DNA of 64,000 nucleotides from positions 62,001 to 126,000 of the forward strand of contig NZ_PVTF01000002.1 of NCBI RefSeq assembly GCF_003002815.1. Reading direction: 5' to 3'. The DNA is from Umezawaea tangerina (lineage in GTDB: Bacteria > Actinomycetota > Actinomycetes > Mycobacteriales > Pseudonocardiaceae). The first letter of the stretch is position 1; every line of letters begins with the position of its first letter. A program made the position numbers and the translations under genes. The notes under the pieces are model-generated. The model was not told the DNA's origin and did no database searches. It saw only the letters and a program-made list of their open reading frames with translations. Shown here piece by piece: positions 26,336 to 34,503 of the stretch.

Positions 26336-27271
26336 CTACTGCTTGACCGCGCCGAGCATCACGCCCGACACGAAGTACCGCTGGATGAAGGGGTAGATCA
26401 CGACGACGGGCAGGACCGTGAGCACCATCGTCACCGACTTGATGTTGGAGTTGACCTGGCCGACGTCGCTGTCGGTGCTGCCCATGGAGGTCGCGGTGGT
26501 GGCACCGGAGACCATGTTGCGCAGGTACACCGTGACCGGGAACAGGTCGGCGCGGTCGAAGTAGAGGAACGCCGAGAACCACGAGTTCCAGTTGGCCACG
26601 GCGTAGAACAGGACCATCGTCGCGATCACCGCCTTGGACAACGGGAGCACGATCCGCAGCAGCACGCCGTAGGTGTTGAGGCCGTCGACCGTCGCCGCCT
26701 CCTCCAGCTCCTTGGGCAGGCTCTCGAAGAACGCCTTCATCACCAGCAGGTTGAACACGCTGATCGCGTTGGGCAGCACGACCGCCCACAGCGTGTTCTT
26801 CATGCCCAGCTCGGAGATCAGCACGTAGTTCGGGATCAGGCCGCCGTTGAAGAACATCGTGAACACCGCGACGCCGACGAGCAGGCCGCGCCCCTTGAGG
26901 TGGTGCTTGGACAGCACGTACGCGTACGTCGTCGTGAGCACCAGCGAGATCAGCGTGGCCGTCACCGTGTACACGACGGTGTTCAGGTAGCTGTTCCAGA
27001 AGGTCGGGTCGGACACGATGATCCCGTAGGTCTTCAGGTTGAACCCGCGGGGCACCAGGTTCACCCGGCCCGTGCGGATGTACTGCTCGTCGCTGAAGGA
27101 CTGCGCCACGATGTTGACGAACGGGTACAGCGTGACCGCGGCGACCACCAGCAGCAGGACCACGTTGACCACGCGGAAGACCCGGTAGCCGCGGGTGTCG
27201 CCGACGCGCGTCGGCCGTGCGGCGGCGGGCTTGCCCATGCGCTCGGCCAGCTCGGCCGGGTCGGTGGTCAC
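26336..27271 (-). CDS. Lpl-type ABC permease (YtcP/LplC family)
   Basis: 311 residues, six membrane segments. Typical GRGLLVGVAVFTMFFNGGLIPNYVLISELGMKNTLWAVVLPNAISVFN stretch and EAA loop EEAATVDGLNTYGVLLRIVLPLSK. GTG 27271 overlaps the LplB stop by 4 bp. Works with the LplB-type permease and the lipoprotein 53 bp downstream. No ATPase gene in this operon. Confidence 0.93.
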   Translation of the reverse strand: MTTDPAELAERMGKPAAARPTRVGDTRGYRVFRVVNVVLLLVVAAVTLYPFVNIVAQSFSDEQYIRTGRVNLVPRGFNLKTYGIIVSDPTFWNSYLNTVVYTVTATLISLVLTTTYAYVLSKHHLKGRGLLVGVAVFTMFFNGGLIPNYVLISELGMKNTLWAVVLPNAISVFNLLVMKAFFESLPKELEEAATVDGLNTYGVLLRIVLPLSKAVIATMVLFYAVANWNSWFSAFLYFDRADLFPVTVYLRNMVSGATTATSMGSTDSDVGQVNSNIKSVTMVLTVLPVVVIYPFIQRYFVSGVMLGAVKQ

Positions 27272-28245
27272 CACAGGCTCGTCCCCACTGTGCGGCGCGA
27301 GATCGCGTTGGCGGACAGGACGAGCGCCAGCCCGATGGCGGACTCGAACAGCCCGATCGCGGCGGCGTAGCTGAAGTTGTTGGACACCAGGCCGACCCGG
27401 AACAGGTAGGTCGAGATCACGTCCGCCGTGGGGTAGGTCAGCGGGTTGTAGAGCAGCAGGATCTTCTCGAAGCCGATCGCCATGAACGTGCCGGTGTTGA
27501 GGATCAGCAGGGTCACCATCGTCGGCCGGATCCCCGGCAGCGTGATGTGCCAGGTCTGCCGCCACCGGTTGGCGCCGTCGATCCTGGCGGCCTCGTAGAG
27601 CTGGTCGTCGATGGTGGTCAGCGCGGCGAGGTAGAGGATCGTGCCCCAGCCGACGGTCTGCCACACCTCGGAGGACACGTAGATGGTGCGGAACCACTGC
27701 GGGCCCTGCATGAACGCGATCGGGCTGCCGCCGAACGCTTCGACGACCTGGTTCACCGTGCCCTCGATCGAGGTCAGCTGCAGCACCATCCCGGCGACGA
27801 TCACCAGCGACAGGAAGTGCGGCAGGTAGGACACCGTCTGCACGAACCGCTTGAACAGCCGCGACCGGACCTCGTTGAGCAGCAGCGCGAGCACGACCGG
27901 CAGCGGGAAGCAGAACAGCAGGGTCAGCGCGCCCAGGACGAAGGTGTTGCCGAAGACCTGCCAGAACGTCGGGTCGTCGAGGAAGATCGTGACGTACCGC
28001 AGGCCGACCCACGTCTCGCCGAACAGGCTGCCGCCGGGGACGAACCGGCGGAACGCGATGACGTTGCCGAGCATCGGCAGGTACCGGAACACCAGGAAGA
28101 ACAGCAGCGGCACCAGCGCCAGCGAGTAGAGCTGCCAGTCGCGCCGCAGCGCCTTGCGCCAGGTCCGCCCCACCCGCCGGTCCCGCGGGGTCTTCGCGGA
28201 CGGCGGCTTGGGCAGGGCCTCGGGTTCGCGCGTGTCGACGCTCAT
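27268..28245 (-). CDS. Lpl-type ABC permease (LplB family)
   Basis: 325 residues. Cytoplasmic basic N-terminus, then LYSLALVPLLFFLVFRYLPMLGNVIAFRRF, six membrane segments, and EAA loop YEAARIDGANRWRQTWHITLPGI. First transport gene of the operon. Its ATG is overlapped (ATGA) by the stop of a short upstream ORF at 28242-28415. Operators at 28451-28483 lie just upstream. Confidence 0.93.
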   Translation of the reverse strand: MSVDTREPEALPKPPSAKTPRDRRVGRTWRKALRRDWQLYSLALVPLLFFLVFRYLPMLGNVIAFRRFVPGGSLFGETWVGLRYVTIFLDDPTFWQVFGNTFVLGALTLLFCFPLPVVLALLLNEVRSRLFKRFVQTVSYLPHFLSLVIVAGMVLQLTSIEGTVNQVVEAFGGSPIAFMQGPQWFRTIYVSSEVWQTVGWGTILYLAALTTIDDQLYEAARIDGANRWRQTWHITLPGIRPTMVTLLILNTGTFMAIGFEKILLLYNPLTYPTADVISTYLFRVGLVSNNFSYAAAIGLFESAIGLALVLSANAISRRTVGTSLW

Positions 28246-28415
28246 CCGCCCACCGCCTCCCGACCGGCCCCGGCGACGACCGGGACGCCGTCCACCTCAC
28301 CGCGGGAGGTGCTCACCGACGGGGCGTGACCGCCTCCGGTCGCCGTCCCGGCGGTCGTGCCGCCCGGCGGCGGCGGGACCGCGTCGCAGGTGCCCTCGGC
28401 CGCCCTGTCCACCAT
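28242..28415 (-). CDS. 57-residue leader ORF overlapping lplB-type start
   Basis: Starts at ATG 28415 with GGAGGTG 9 bp before it, and its TGA (28244-28242) overlaps the permease ATG as ATGA. About nine in ten third positions are G or C, as in the neighbouring genes. The peptide (MVDRAAEGTCDAVPPPPGG..., ending VVAGAGREAVGG) has no signal, no membrane segment and no known domain; it is rich in Gly, Ala, Pro, Thr. Could be a translated leader that couples ribosome flow into the transporter operon. A longer version to 28511 would run over the operators. Confidence 0.5.
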   Translation of the reverse strand: MVDRAAEGTCDAVPPPPGGTTAGTATGGGHAPSVSTSRGEVDGVPVVAGAGREAVGG

Positions 28416-28450
28416 CGACCAGGCACCTCCGATCACGTCGTCGTGAAAGG

Positions 28451-28483
28451 CCGAAAGTATCGAAATCAAGCCCGATACTTTGG
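28451..28483. promoter_or_regulatory. paired operators upstream of xylan-uptake operon
   Basis: CCGAAAGTATCG (28451-28462) and CCGATACTTTGG (28472-28483) are inverted copies of AAAGTATCG, with centres about two DNA turns apart. They match the CGAAASTTTCG-type site before the xylanase and sit between the minus-strand operon and the plus-strand lacI gene, so they probably bind the LacI protein at 28706. Confidence 0.65.
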
Positions 28484-28649
28484 TCCGGTGAGGAGACGGT
28501 AGGGGCATCAACGAGGAGCGTCAACCACTCATCGGACATAACTACGGCCTCATCCGGACACCGATCAGCCCAGCTCTGTTCATATATGTGACCAGAAGGT
28601 CGAACGATGATCACTAGCCCTTGCCGCATTTAACGTTTAGGCTCCTGCT

Positions 28650-28662
28650 CCGAAACTTTAGG
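28650..28662. promoter_or_regulatory. putative autoregulatory LacI operator
   Basis: CCGAAACTTTAGG, a near-palindrome matching CGAAACTTTCG at 1585, lies 44 bp before the lacI-family start (28706). A second small palindrome TAACGTTTA (28631-28639) is nearby. Placement fits autorepression. Confidence 0.6.
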
Positions 28663-28705
28663 ACGTCGCCGAGGTGCCGGGATCGACGCAGGACAAGGGG
28701 TCAGC

Positions 28706-29767
28706 ATGAGCACTCCGCTCGGAACAGGTGCGGACCCGTCGGACGGCGACACCCCGCCGCCCGCGTCCATCGCCTCCATCGCCGCGGAGGCGGGTGTCTC
28801 GATCCCGACCGTCTCGAAGGTCCTCAACGGCAGGCCCGACGTCGCCGCCCACACCCGTGCGCGGGTCGAGAGCGTGATCGAGCAGCGCCGGTACCGGCGC
28901 AGACGGGCCCGCGAGTCGTCCCGCCCCGCGCTCATCGACCTGGTGTTCCACGAGATGCACTCGGCGTGGGCCACGGAGATCATCCGCGGTGTCGAGCAGG
29001 CGGCCGCGAACGAGCGCGCCGCCGTCGTGCTGTCGGAGCTGGGCGGCGAGCACCGGCCGCGCCGGGAGTGGTTCGACGACCTGCTCACCCGGCGGCCGCT
29101 GGGCGTGATCCTCGTGCTCGCCGACCTGGACGAGGACCAGCGCAACCAGCTGACGACGCGCAACATCCCGTTCGTCGTCGTGGACACGGCGGGCGAGCCG
29201 GAGCCCGGTGTCCCCACGGTCGGCTCGGCGAACTGGTCCGGAGGCCTCGCGGCCACCCGCCACCTGATCGGGCTCGGCCACCGCCGCATCGCGGTCGTCT
29301 CCGGCCCCACCACCGTGATGTGCAGCCGCGCCAGGGTGGACGGCTACCGCAGCGCGCTGGACGAGGCAGGACTGGCGGTCGAGCCGGACCTGGTGCGGTG
29401 GGGCGACTTCTACGTGCACGGCGGCTACGACCACGGCATGGCGCTGCTCGACCGCCCGGACCGCCCCACGGCGATCTTCGCGGGCTCGGACTTCCAGGCG
29501 CTGGGCGTGATGCGCGCGGCCCGCGAGCTCGGACTGTCCATTCCGGACGACCTGTCGATCGTCGGCTACGACGACCTGGACGTCACCGAGTGGATCGGGC
29601 CGCCGCTGACCACCGTGCGCCAGCCCCTGCGCGAGATGGCCACGACCGCCGCGGAGATGGTCTTCACCCTCGCCCGCGGCGAACGCCCGCGCAACGAGCG
29701 CATAGACCTGGCGATCGAACTGGTCGTCCGCCAGAGCACCGCCCCGCCACCAGCCCACAAGGACTGA
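28706..29767 (+). CDS. LacI-family repressor of the xylan locus
   Basis: 353 residues. DNA-binding domain IASIAAEAGVSIPTVSKVLNGRPDVAAHTRARVESVIEQRRY, then a periplasmic-binding-protein-like sensor ending VGYDDLDVTEWIGPPLTTVRQPLREM. AAGGGG lies 8 bp before ATG 28706. It is divergent from the uptake operon and 2 bp before the CE7 esterase gene. Likely releases DNA on binding a xylan-derived sugar. Being intact, it may be the main regulator, in contrast to the frameshifted LacI near the xylanase. Confidence 0.93.
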   Translation: MSTPLGTGADPSDGDTPPPASIASIAAEAGVSIPTVSKVLNGRPDVAAHTRARVESVIEQRRYRRRRARESSRPALIDLVFHEMHSAWATEIIRGVEQAAANERAAVVLSELGGEHRPRREWFDDLLTRRPLGVILVLADLDEDQRNQLTTRNIPFVVVDTAGEPEPGVPTVGSANWSGGLAATRHLIGLGHRRIAVVSGPTTVMCSRARVDGYRSALDEAGLAVEPDLVRWGDFYVHGGYDHGMALLDRPDRPTAIFAGSDFQALGVMRAARELGLSIPDDLSIVGYDDLDVTEWIGPPLTTVRQPLREMATTAAEMVFTLARGERPRNERIDLAIELVVRQSTAPPPAHKD

Positions 29768-29769
29768 CC

Positions 29770-30747
29770 ATGGCCCTCTTCGACCTGCCCCTCGCCGAAC
29801 TGGAGAAGTACCGCCCCACCGTGCGGAAACCGGCGGACTTCGACCACTTCTGGACCTCGACGCTCGACGACGCGGCCCGGTTCGAGCCGCTGATCGCCGT
29901 CGACCCGATCACCACCGGCCTGGCGCTGATCCACACCTGGGACATCGCGTTCGCGGGCTACGCGGGCCACCCCATCCGCGCCTGGTACTCGCGGCCCGCG
30001 GGTACCCAGGGCCACCCGCTGCCCGTCGTCGTCGAGTACCCGGGCTACGGCCGCGGCCGGGGCCTGCCCGTCGAACGCCTGCTGTGGCCCAGTGCCGGGT
30101 ACGCCCACCTGCTCGTGGACACCAGGGGCCAGGGCGGCCAGTACGGCAACGGCGGCGACACCCCGGACCCGGTCGGCTCGGCCCCGTCGGCCCCCGGTTT
30201 CCTCACCCGCGGCATCGGCGACCCCGGAACCGCCTACCTGCGCAGGCTCCTGACCGACGCCGCCCGTGCCGTGGACGCGGCGCTCGCGCTGCCCGACGTG
30301 GAGAGCGCGGCCGTGGTGGGCAACAGCCAGGGCGGCGGACTGGCCATCGCCGCCGCCGGTCTCAACAACCGGGTGGACGCCCTGCTCGCCAGCGCTCCCC
30401 TGCTGTGCCAGGTGGAACGCGCGATCGGCATCACCGACGCCGAGCCCTACAACGAGATCGTGCGGTACCTGTCCGTGCACCGGAGGTCCGCCGAGCGGGT
30501 GCTCAACTCGCTGTCCTACTTCGACGGTGTGCACTTCGCGGGCCGCACCACGGCACCGGCGCTGTTCGCCACCGGGCTGCGCGACACGATCTGCCCGCCG
30601 TCCGGTGTCTTCGCCGCGTTCAACGCGCTGGGCACCCCCTTGCACCGCAAGGAGATCGCCGTGTACCCCTACAACCACCACGAGGGCGGCGACGCCCACC
30701 ACGTGGTCCGCCAACTCTCCTGGATGAACGACCACCTCCCGGTATGA
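29770..30747 (+). CDS. CE7 acetyl-xylan esterase (AXE1 family)
   Basis: 325 residues, no signal peptide. Alpha/beta hydrolase with CE7 hallmarks: the R119-G-Q oxyanion motif in VDTRGQGGQ, nucleophile Ser186 in GNSQGG, Asp in FATGLRDTICPP and His in NHHEGG. Removes acetyl groups from imported xylo-oligosaccharides so that GH39/GH67 can proceed. Starts 2 bp after the lacI-family stop, so likely cotranscribed with it. Hexameric enzymes of this family also deacetylate cephalosporin C. Confidence 0.94.
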   Translation: MALFDLPLAELEKYRPTVRKPADFDHFWTSTLDDAARFEPLIAVDPITTGLALIHTWDIAFAGYAGHPIRAWYSRPAGTQGHPLPVVVEYPGYGRGRGLPVERLLWPSAGYAHLLVDTRGQGGQYGNGGDTPDPVGSAPSAPGFLTRGIGDPGTAYLRRLLTDAARAVDAALALPDVESAAVVGNSQGGGLAIAAAGLNNRVDALLASAPLLCQVERAIGITDAEPYNEIVRYLSVHRRSAERVLNSLSYFDGVHFAGRTTAPALFATGLRDTICPPSGVFAAFNALGTPLHRKEIAVYPYNHHEGGDAHHVVRQLSWMNDHLPV

Positions 30748-30867
30748 CCCCACGGGTAACGGTCCCGACCTCGACGATCATTCCTCTTCGGCGCTCCGCG
30801 GGGCATCGTCGTCACCACGCCCAGCACGTGGGCGGATGTCGAACGGGAAGCGGGACAACGGGTTCTC

Positions 30868-31722
30868 ATGATCATTGTCAGCGGTGCAAACGGGGCACTC
30901 GGCGGCGCGGTCGTCGAACGGCTGCTCGACCGGGTCGCACCGGAGCAGGTCGGCGTCAGCGTGCGCGACCCGGAGAAGGCGAAGGGGCTGGCGGCTCGGG
31001 GCGTGCGGGTCCGGCGGGGCGACTTCGCCGACGCCGGCAGCCTGGAGCACGCGTTCGAGGGAGCGTCTCGGATCCTGCTGATGTCGACGGACACCACCGG
31101 GGACCAGGCGGTGCGCCTCATCGGCACGGCGATCGACGTCGCGGCGAAGTCCGGCGCCGAGCGCCTCGTGTACACCAGCCACCTGGGCGCGCGGCCGGTC
31201 TCGGCCTTTCCGCCCATGCCCGACCACGCCGCGAGCGAGGTTGCGCTGCGCGCGTCCGGGGTGCCCTACACGGTCCTGCGCAACGGTTTCTACGCGTCCT
31301 CGGCGGTCATGCTGCTCGGTGCGGCCGTCCAGACCGGCGAGCTGGCCCTGCCGCAGGACGGTCCCGTCTCGTGGACGGCGCACGCCGACCTGGCCGAGGC
31401 GGCGGCGATCGCCCTGACGCAGGACGTGCTGGAGGGCGTGACCCCGGCCCTCAGCGGGGCGGAGGCGATCGACATGGCGGGCGTCGCCGCGATCGCCTCG
31501 GAGCTCACCGGACGGCCGATCCGCCGGGTGGTCGTGACGGACGAGGAGTACCGGGCGGGCCTGCTCTCCCACGGTGTCCCCGAGGAGGCCGCGGACCTGC
31601 TCGTCGGCCTGTTCACCGCGAGCGCGCGAGGCGACTTCGCCGAGGTGGACCCGACCCTCGCCACCCTGCTCGGCCGTCCTCCGGTGCCGCTGCGGGAGGT
31701 CCTGCGGGCCGCGCTCGGCTGA
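30868..31722 (+). CDS. NmrA-type NAD(P)-dependent reductase (quinone reductase 2-like)
   Basis: 284 residues. Rossmann motif SGANGALGGAVVERLL, then the atypical SDR layout of NmrA/YtfG proteins (VRDPEKAKGLAARGVRVRRGDFAD, LVYTSHLGA, PYTVLRNGFY, WTAHADLAEAAAIAL). Lacks the catalytic Tyr-x-x-x-Lys of classical SDRs. A quinone reductase or redox-sensing role is known for relatives. Monocistronic, closed by the hairpin at 31750-31777. Confidence 0.85.
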   Translation: MIIVSGANGALGGAVVERLLDRVAPEQVGVSVRDPEKAKGLAARGVRVRRGDFADAGSLEHAFEGASRILLMSTDTTGDQAVRLIGTAIDVAAKSGAERLVYTSHLGARPVSAFPPMPDHAASEVALRASGVPYTVLRNGFYASSAVMLLGAAVQTGELALPQDGPVSWTAHADLAEAAAIALTQDVLEGVTPALSGAEAIDMAGVAAIASELTGRPIRRVVVTDEEYRAGLLSHGVPEEAADLLVGLFTASARGDFAEVDPTLATLLGRPPVPLREVLRAALG

Positions 31723-31749
31723 GCGCGCCCGCGGGTAGACCGCGACGAC

Positions 31750-31777
31750 GGGCCGCCCACCGCACCGTGGGCGGCCC
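31750..31777. terminator. bidirectional hairpin terminator
   Basis: GGGCCGCCCAC (31750-31760), loop CGCACC, GTGGGCGGCCC (31767-31777): a perfect 11-bp stem between the convergent NmrA gene and the small peptide gene. Confidence 0.85.
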
Positions 31778-31795
31778 GCGTCACCGGTCGGGGCG

Positions 31796-31984
31796 TTACC
31801 CCACGAGGTAGCCGAAGGGCGGCTGGACGGCGGGCGCCGGGCGCTCCGCGACCCAGCTGCTGTCGGTGTGGACGCAGAACCCGAGGTCGTCCAGGACACC
31901 GGCCCGCGGCCCGTCGAACTCGTAGATCACGAGCTCGGCCTCGTCGGCGGTGGTGGGTGTGTCGGTTCGGGTGTCGATGCTCAT
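31796..31984 (-). CDS. 62-residue orphan peptide, RiPP-precursor-like
   Basis: ATG 31984 is preceded by GGGGAG at ideal distance, so the gene is likely real. The N-terminal half is acidic and leader-like (MSIDTRTDTPTTADEAELVIYEFDG); the C-terminal part has one Cys (LGFCVHTDSSW) and ends in APAVQPPFGYLVG. No signal peptide or membrane segment. Lies 104 bp downstream of a DoxX-like gene on the same strand and ends at a strong terminator. The leader/core look suggests a modified-peptide precursor, but no modifying enzyme is nearby, so this remains a guess. Confidence 0.6.
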   Translation of the reverse strand: MSIDTRTDTPTTADEAELVIYEFDGPRAGVLDDLGFCVHTDSSWVAERPAPAVQPPFGYLVG

Positions 31985-32088
31985 CTGTCGTTCTCCCCGT
32001 TGGTGTCGCACCGGTTGTTCCTCCGCATTCTGCTGACACCGGGAAAGGGGCCGGTAGTTACGCCATAACGTGGGTGGGCATGAAGATC

Positions 32089-32544
32089 TCACCCCCTCCG
32101 GTCCGCGGTCGGCGACTCCTCCACGGCGGGGTCGCGGAACACCGCGGTCAGCTTGGCCCGGTCCCGGACGAGCAGGAACGCGCACAGGGCGGTGTAGGCG
32201 GCGGCGAAGTACTTGACCATCGGGTAGTCGAACCCGAAGTCCATGAGCGTGATGTTGAGGCTCACCGCGAACAGGGCGGCGGCACCCGCGAACGCACTGC
32301 GGCGGAACAGGAGCATGACGGCCGGGACGAACTCGAACAGCCCGGTGACGCGGCCGTAGAACGGCGAGTACCCGTAGAAGGCCCACACCAGCGAGGTGCC
32401 GTCGGCCGTGGACTTCGAGATCGTCCAGTCGCCGTAGTAGTACTGGCCGCCCAGCAGCTTGACGCTCCCGTAGAACAGGAAGATCGCGGACAGCAGGAGG
32501 CGGACGCACAGGATCGTCCTGGACGGCGGCTTCGACCAGATCAC
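32089..32544 (-). CDS. DoxX-like membrane protein
   Basis: 151 residues, four membrane helices: SRTILCVRLLLSAIFLFYGSVKLLGG, FYGRVTGLFEFVPAVMLLF, AFAGAAALFAVSLNITLMDFGF, YFAAAYTALCAFLLV. The first helix with GSVKLLG is typical of the DoxX family; the loop GGQYYYGDWTI is unusual. GTG 32544 with TGGAG upstream. Probably redox-linked, function unknown. The small peptide gene follows on the same strand. Confidence 0.75.
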   Translation of the reverse strand: MIWSKPPSRTILCVRLLLSAIFLFYGSVKLLGGQYYYGDWTISKSTADGTSLVWAFYGYSPFYGRVTGLFEFVPAVMLLFRRSAFAGAAALFAVSLNITLMDFGFDYPMVKYFAAAYTALCAFLLVRDRAKLTAVFRDPAVEESPTADRRG

Positions 32545-32706
32545 GGGGGCTCCAGGGGTGGGTCGGCTCGACTTGCGGTGACCATGCTCGCGAGTCCGCG
32601 GGCGGCGCGGACCGTCCTGGCGGCCCGACCTCCCGGCCCGCGGGAGGAAGCGCCTCCTCCCATCGAAGGAGGCGGCGCCCCTCCGGGATCCATAGGCTCG
32701 GGGGTT

Positions 32707-33861
32707 GTGACTACCTGGCCGACCCCGGCGCGGTGGACCCTCCGGCTGGCACCGCTGGTGCTGGTGCCCGCCGCGCTGGTCTTCCTGTTCGAGCCGCGGG
32801 ACGCGGTGACGCCGCGGGTCTGGGCGCTGTCGCTGCTCGGGTGCGCGCTGGTGCTGCTGGGCCACCGGGCGCCGCTGGCGGTCAGCCTCGCCCAGTCGTC
32901 GCTGCTGCTCGCAGCCCTGCTGCTGAGCCCCGCGAGCCTCGCGGTCGTGCAGCTGCTGGCCGCGTTCGCGCTGGGCGAGCTCGCGATGCGACGGCCGTGG
33001 TTCCCGCAGCTGGCCGCGGGGTGCGCGGCGGCGACCGGCGTGGGGGCGTGCTACCTGCTGTCCCAACCGGAGGTCGAGCCGGTGCCCACGGCGCTGCGGC
33101 TGCTCATCGTCGTGGGTGTTCCGGTGCTGGCCGGGCGGCACCTGCGGTCGACGCGCGAGCTGACCCGGTACTACCGGGGGCGCGGGCTCGACGCCGAACG
33201 GCTGCGCGACGCCGAGGTCCGCGCGGCGCGCGAGGCCGAACGCACCTCCATCGCCCGCGAGCTGCACGACCTGGTGGCGCACCACGTCTCGTCGATCGTG
33301 CTCCGGGTGGGCGTGGCCCGGCACGTCGCGCCGGACGCCGCCACGCTCCGGGCGGCGCTCGACGACGTGCACACGACCGGGTCCGACGCGCTCAAGGACC
33401 TGCGCGACCTCGTGGCCGTGCTGCGGGCGCCCAGCGCGTCCGACGCCGCCGTGCTCAGCCCGGACGGCCTCGGCCCGGCGATCCGGCAGGCCGCCGAGCG
33501 GTGCGGGCGGGCCGGGTTCGGCGTCACCTGCTCCATCACCGAGCTCGGCGGCGACCTCGACTCGGTGCGGCGGCTGGCCGTGCTGCGGATCGTGCAGGAG
33601 TCGCTGACCAACGTGATGCGCCACGCGCGCCCTGGGGCGAACGTGGAGGTCGAGGTGCGCGGGACCGCGGACCACGTGGAGATCACCGTCCTCAACGACG
33701 GGGTCCCCCGGCAGCGGCCCGGCGGCGCGTCGGGGCACGGGCTGATCGGGATGTCCGAGCGCGTCACCGTGTTCGGCGGCACGTTCCGCGCGGGCCCCAC
33801 CCCGGCGGGCTGGCACGTCACCGCCAGGTTCCCCCGCACGAACCCCGCGGACCTCCGGTGA
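32707..33861 (+). CDS. sensor histidine kinase (NarL/DesK-type)
   Basis: 384 residues. Five to six membrane segments in the first ~145 residues with almost no extracellular loops, then phospho-His in RELHDLVAHHVSSIVLRV and an ATPase domain (QESLTNVMRHARPG, GHGLIGMSERVTVFGG). The lack of a loop domain suggests sensing within the membrane, as for cell-envelope stress kinases. Overlaps its response regulator by 4 bp. Confidence 0.93.
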   Translation: MTTWPTPARWTLRLAPLVLVPAALVFLFEPRDAVTPRVWALSLLGCALVLLGHRAPLAVSLAQSSLLLAALLLSPASLAVVQLLAAFALGELAMRRPWFPQLAAGCAAATGVGACYLLSQPEVEPVPTALRLLIVVGVPVLAGRHLRSTRELTRYYRGRGLDAERLRDAEVRAAREAERTSIARELHDLVAHHVSSIVLRVGVARHVAPDAATLRAALDDVHTTGSDALKDLRDLVAVLRAPSASDAAVLSPDGLGPAIRQAAERCGRAGFGVTCSITELGGDLDSVRRLAVLRIVQESLTNVMRHARPGANVEVEVRGTADHVEITVLNDGVPRQRPGGASGHGLIGMSERVTVFGGTFRAGPTPAGWHVTARFPRTNPADLR

Positions 33862-34496
33862 TCCGGGTCCTGCTGGTCGACGACCAGCGCCTGGTCCGCG
33901 CCGGGCTGCGGATGCTGTGCGACTCCGCGCCGGACGTGGAGACCGTCGGCGAGGCCTCCAACGGCCACGAGGCCGTCCGCGCGGTCGACGAGCACCGCCC
34001 CGACGTCGTCCTGATGGACCTGCGGATGCCCGGCATGGACGGCACCACCGCCACCGGGCGCATCCTCGCCCGGCACCGGAACGCGCGGATCGTCGTCGTC
34101 ACCACCTTCGACGACGACGAGCACCTCTACGGCGCCCTGTCCGCGGGCGCGTACGGGTTCCTGCTCAAGGACTCCGCTCCGGAGGACCTGCTCGACGCCG
34201 TCCGCCGGGCCGCCGCGGGCGAGCCCCCGTTCAGCCCGACCGTGCTGCGCCGGGTGGTCGGCCGTGCCACCGAACGCCACCGCGCCACCGTCCCCACCAC
34301 CCTCCCACCGCTCACCCCGCGGGAACGCGACGTCCTCGTCCTGCTCGCCCAGGGCCACGGCAACGCCGACATCGCCCACCTCCTGCACCTCGGCGTCACC
34401 ACGGTCAAGACGCACGTCGGCTCGCTGCTCGCCAAGACCGGCACCGACAACCGCGTCCGCCTCGCCCTGCTCGCCCACGCCGCCGGGCTCCTCTAG
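33858..34496 (+). CDS. NarL/FixJ-type response regulator
   Basis: 212 residues. Receiver with phosphoacceptor Asp in DVVLMDLRMPGMDG and VVTTFDDDEH/LLKDSAPED; LuxR-type helix-turn-helix (LTPRERDVLVLLAQGHGNADIAHLLHLGVTTVKTHV). GTG 33858 overlaps the kinase stop (GTGA). No target adjacent except the convergent acetyltransferase, which ends 7 bp away. Confidence 0.94.
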   Translation: MIRVLLVDDQRLVRAGLRMLCDSAPDVETVGEASNGHEAVRAVDEHRPDVVLMDLRMPGMDGTTATGRILARHRNARIVVVTTFDDDEHLYGALSAGAYGFLLKDSAPEDLLDAVRRAAAGEPPFSPTVLRRVVGRATERHRATVPTTLPPLTPRERDVLVLLAQGHGNADIAHLLHLGVTTVKTHVGSLLAKTGTDNRVRLALLAHAAGLL

Positions 34497-34503
34497 ACCG
34501 GCG

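Noticed and set aside
28297-28629. 110-codon ORF upstream of the xylan operon in another minus frame
   Set aside because: Overlaps the operators and the better supported 57-residue leader; codon positions do not show the high GC third-base pattern.
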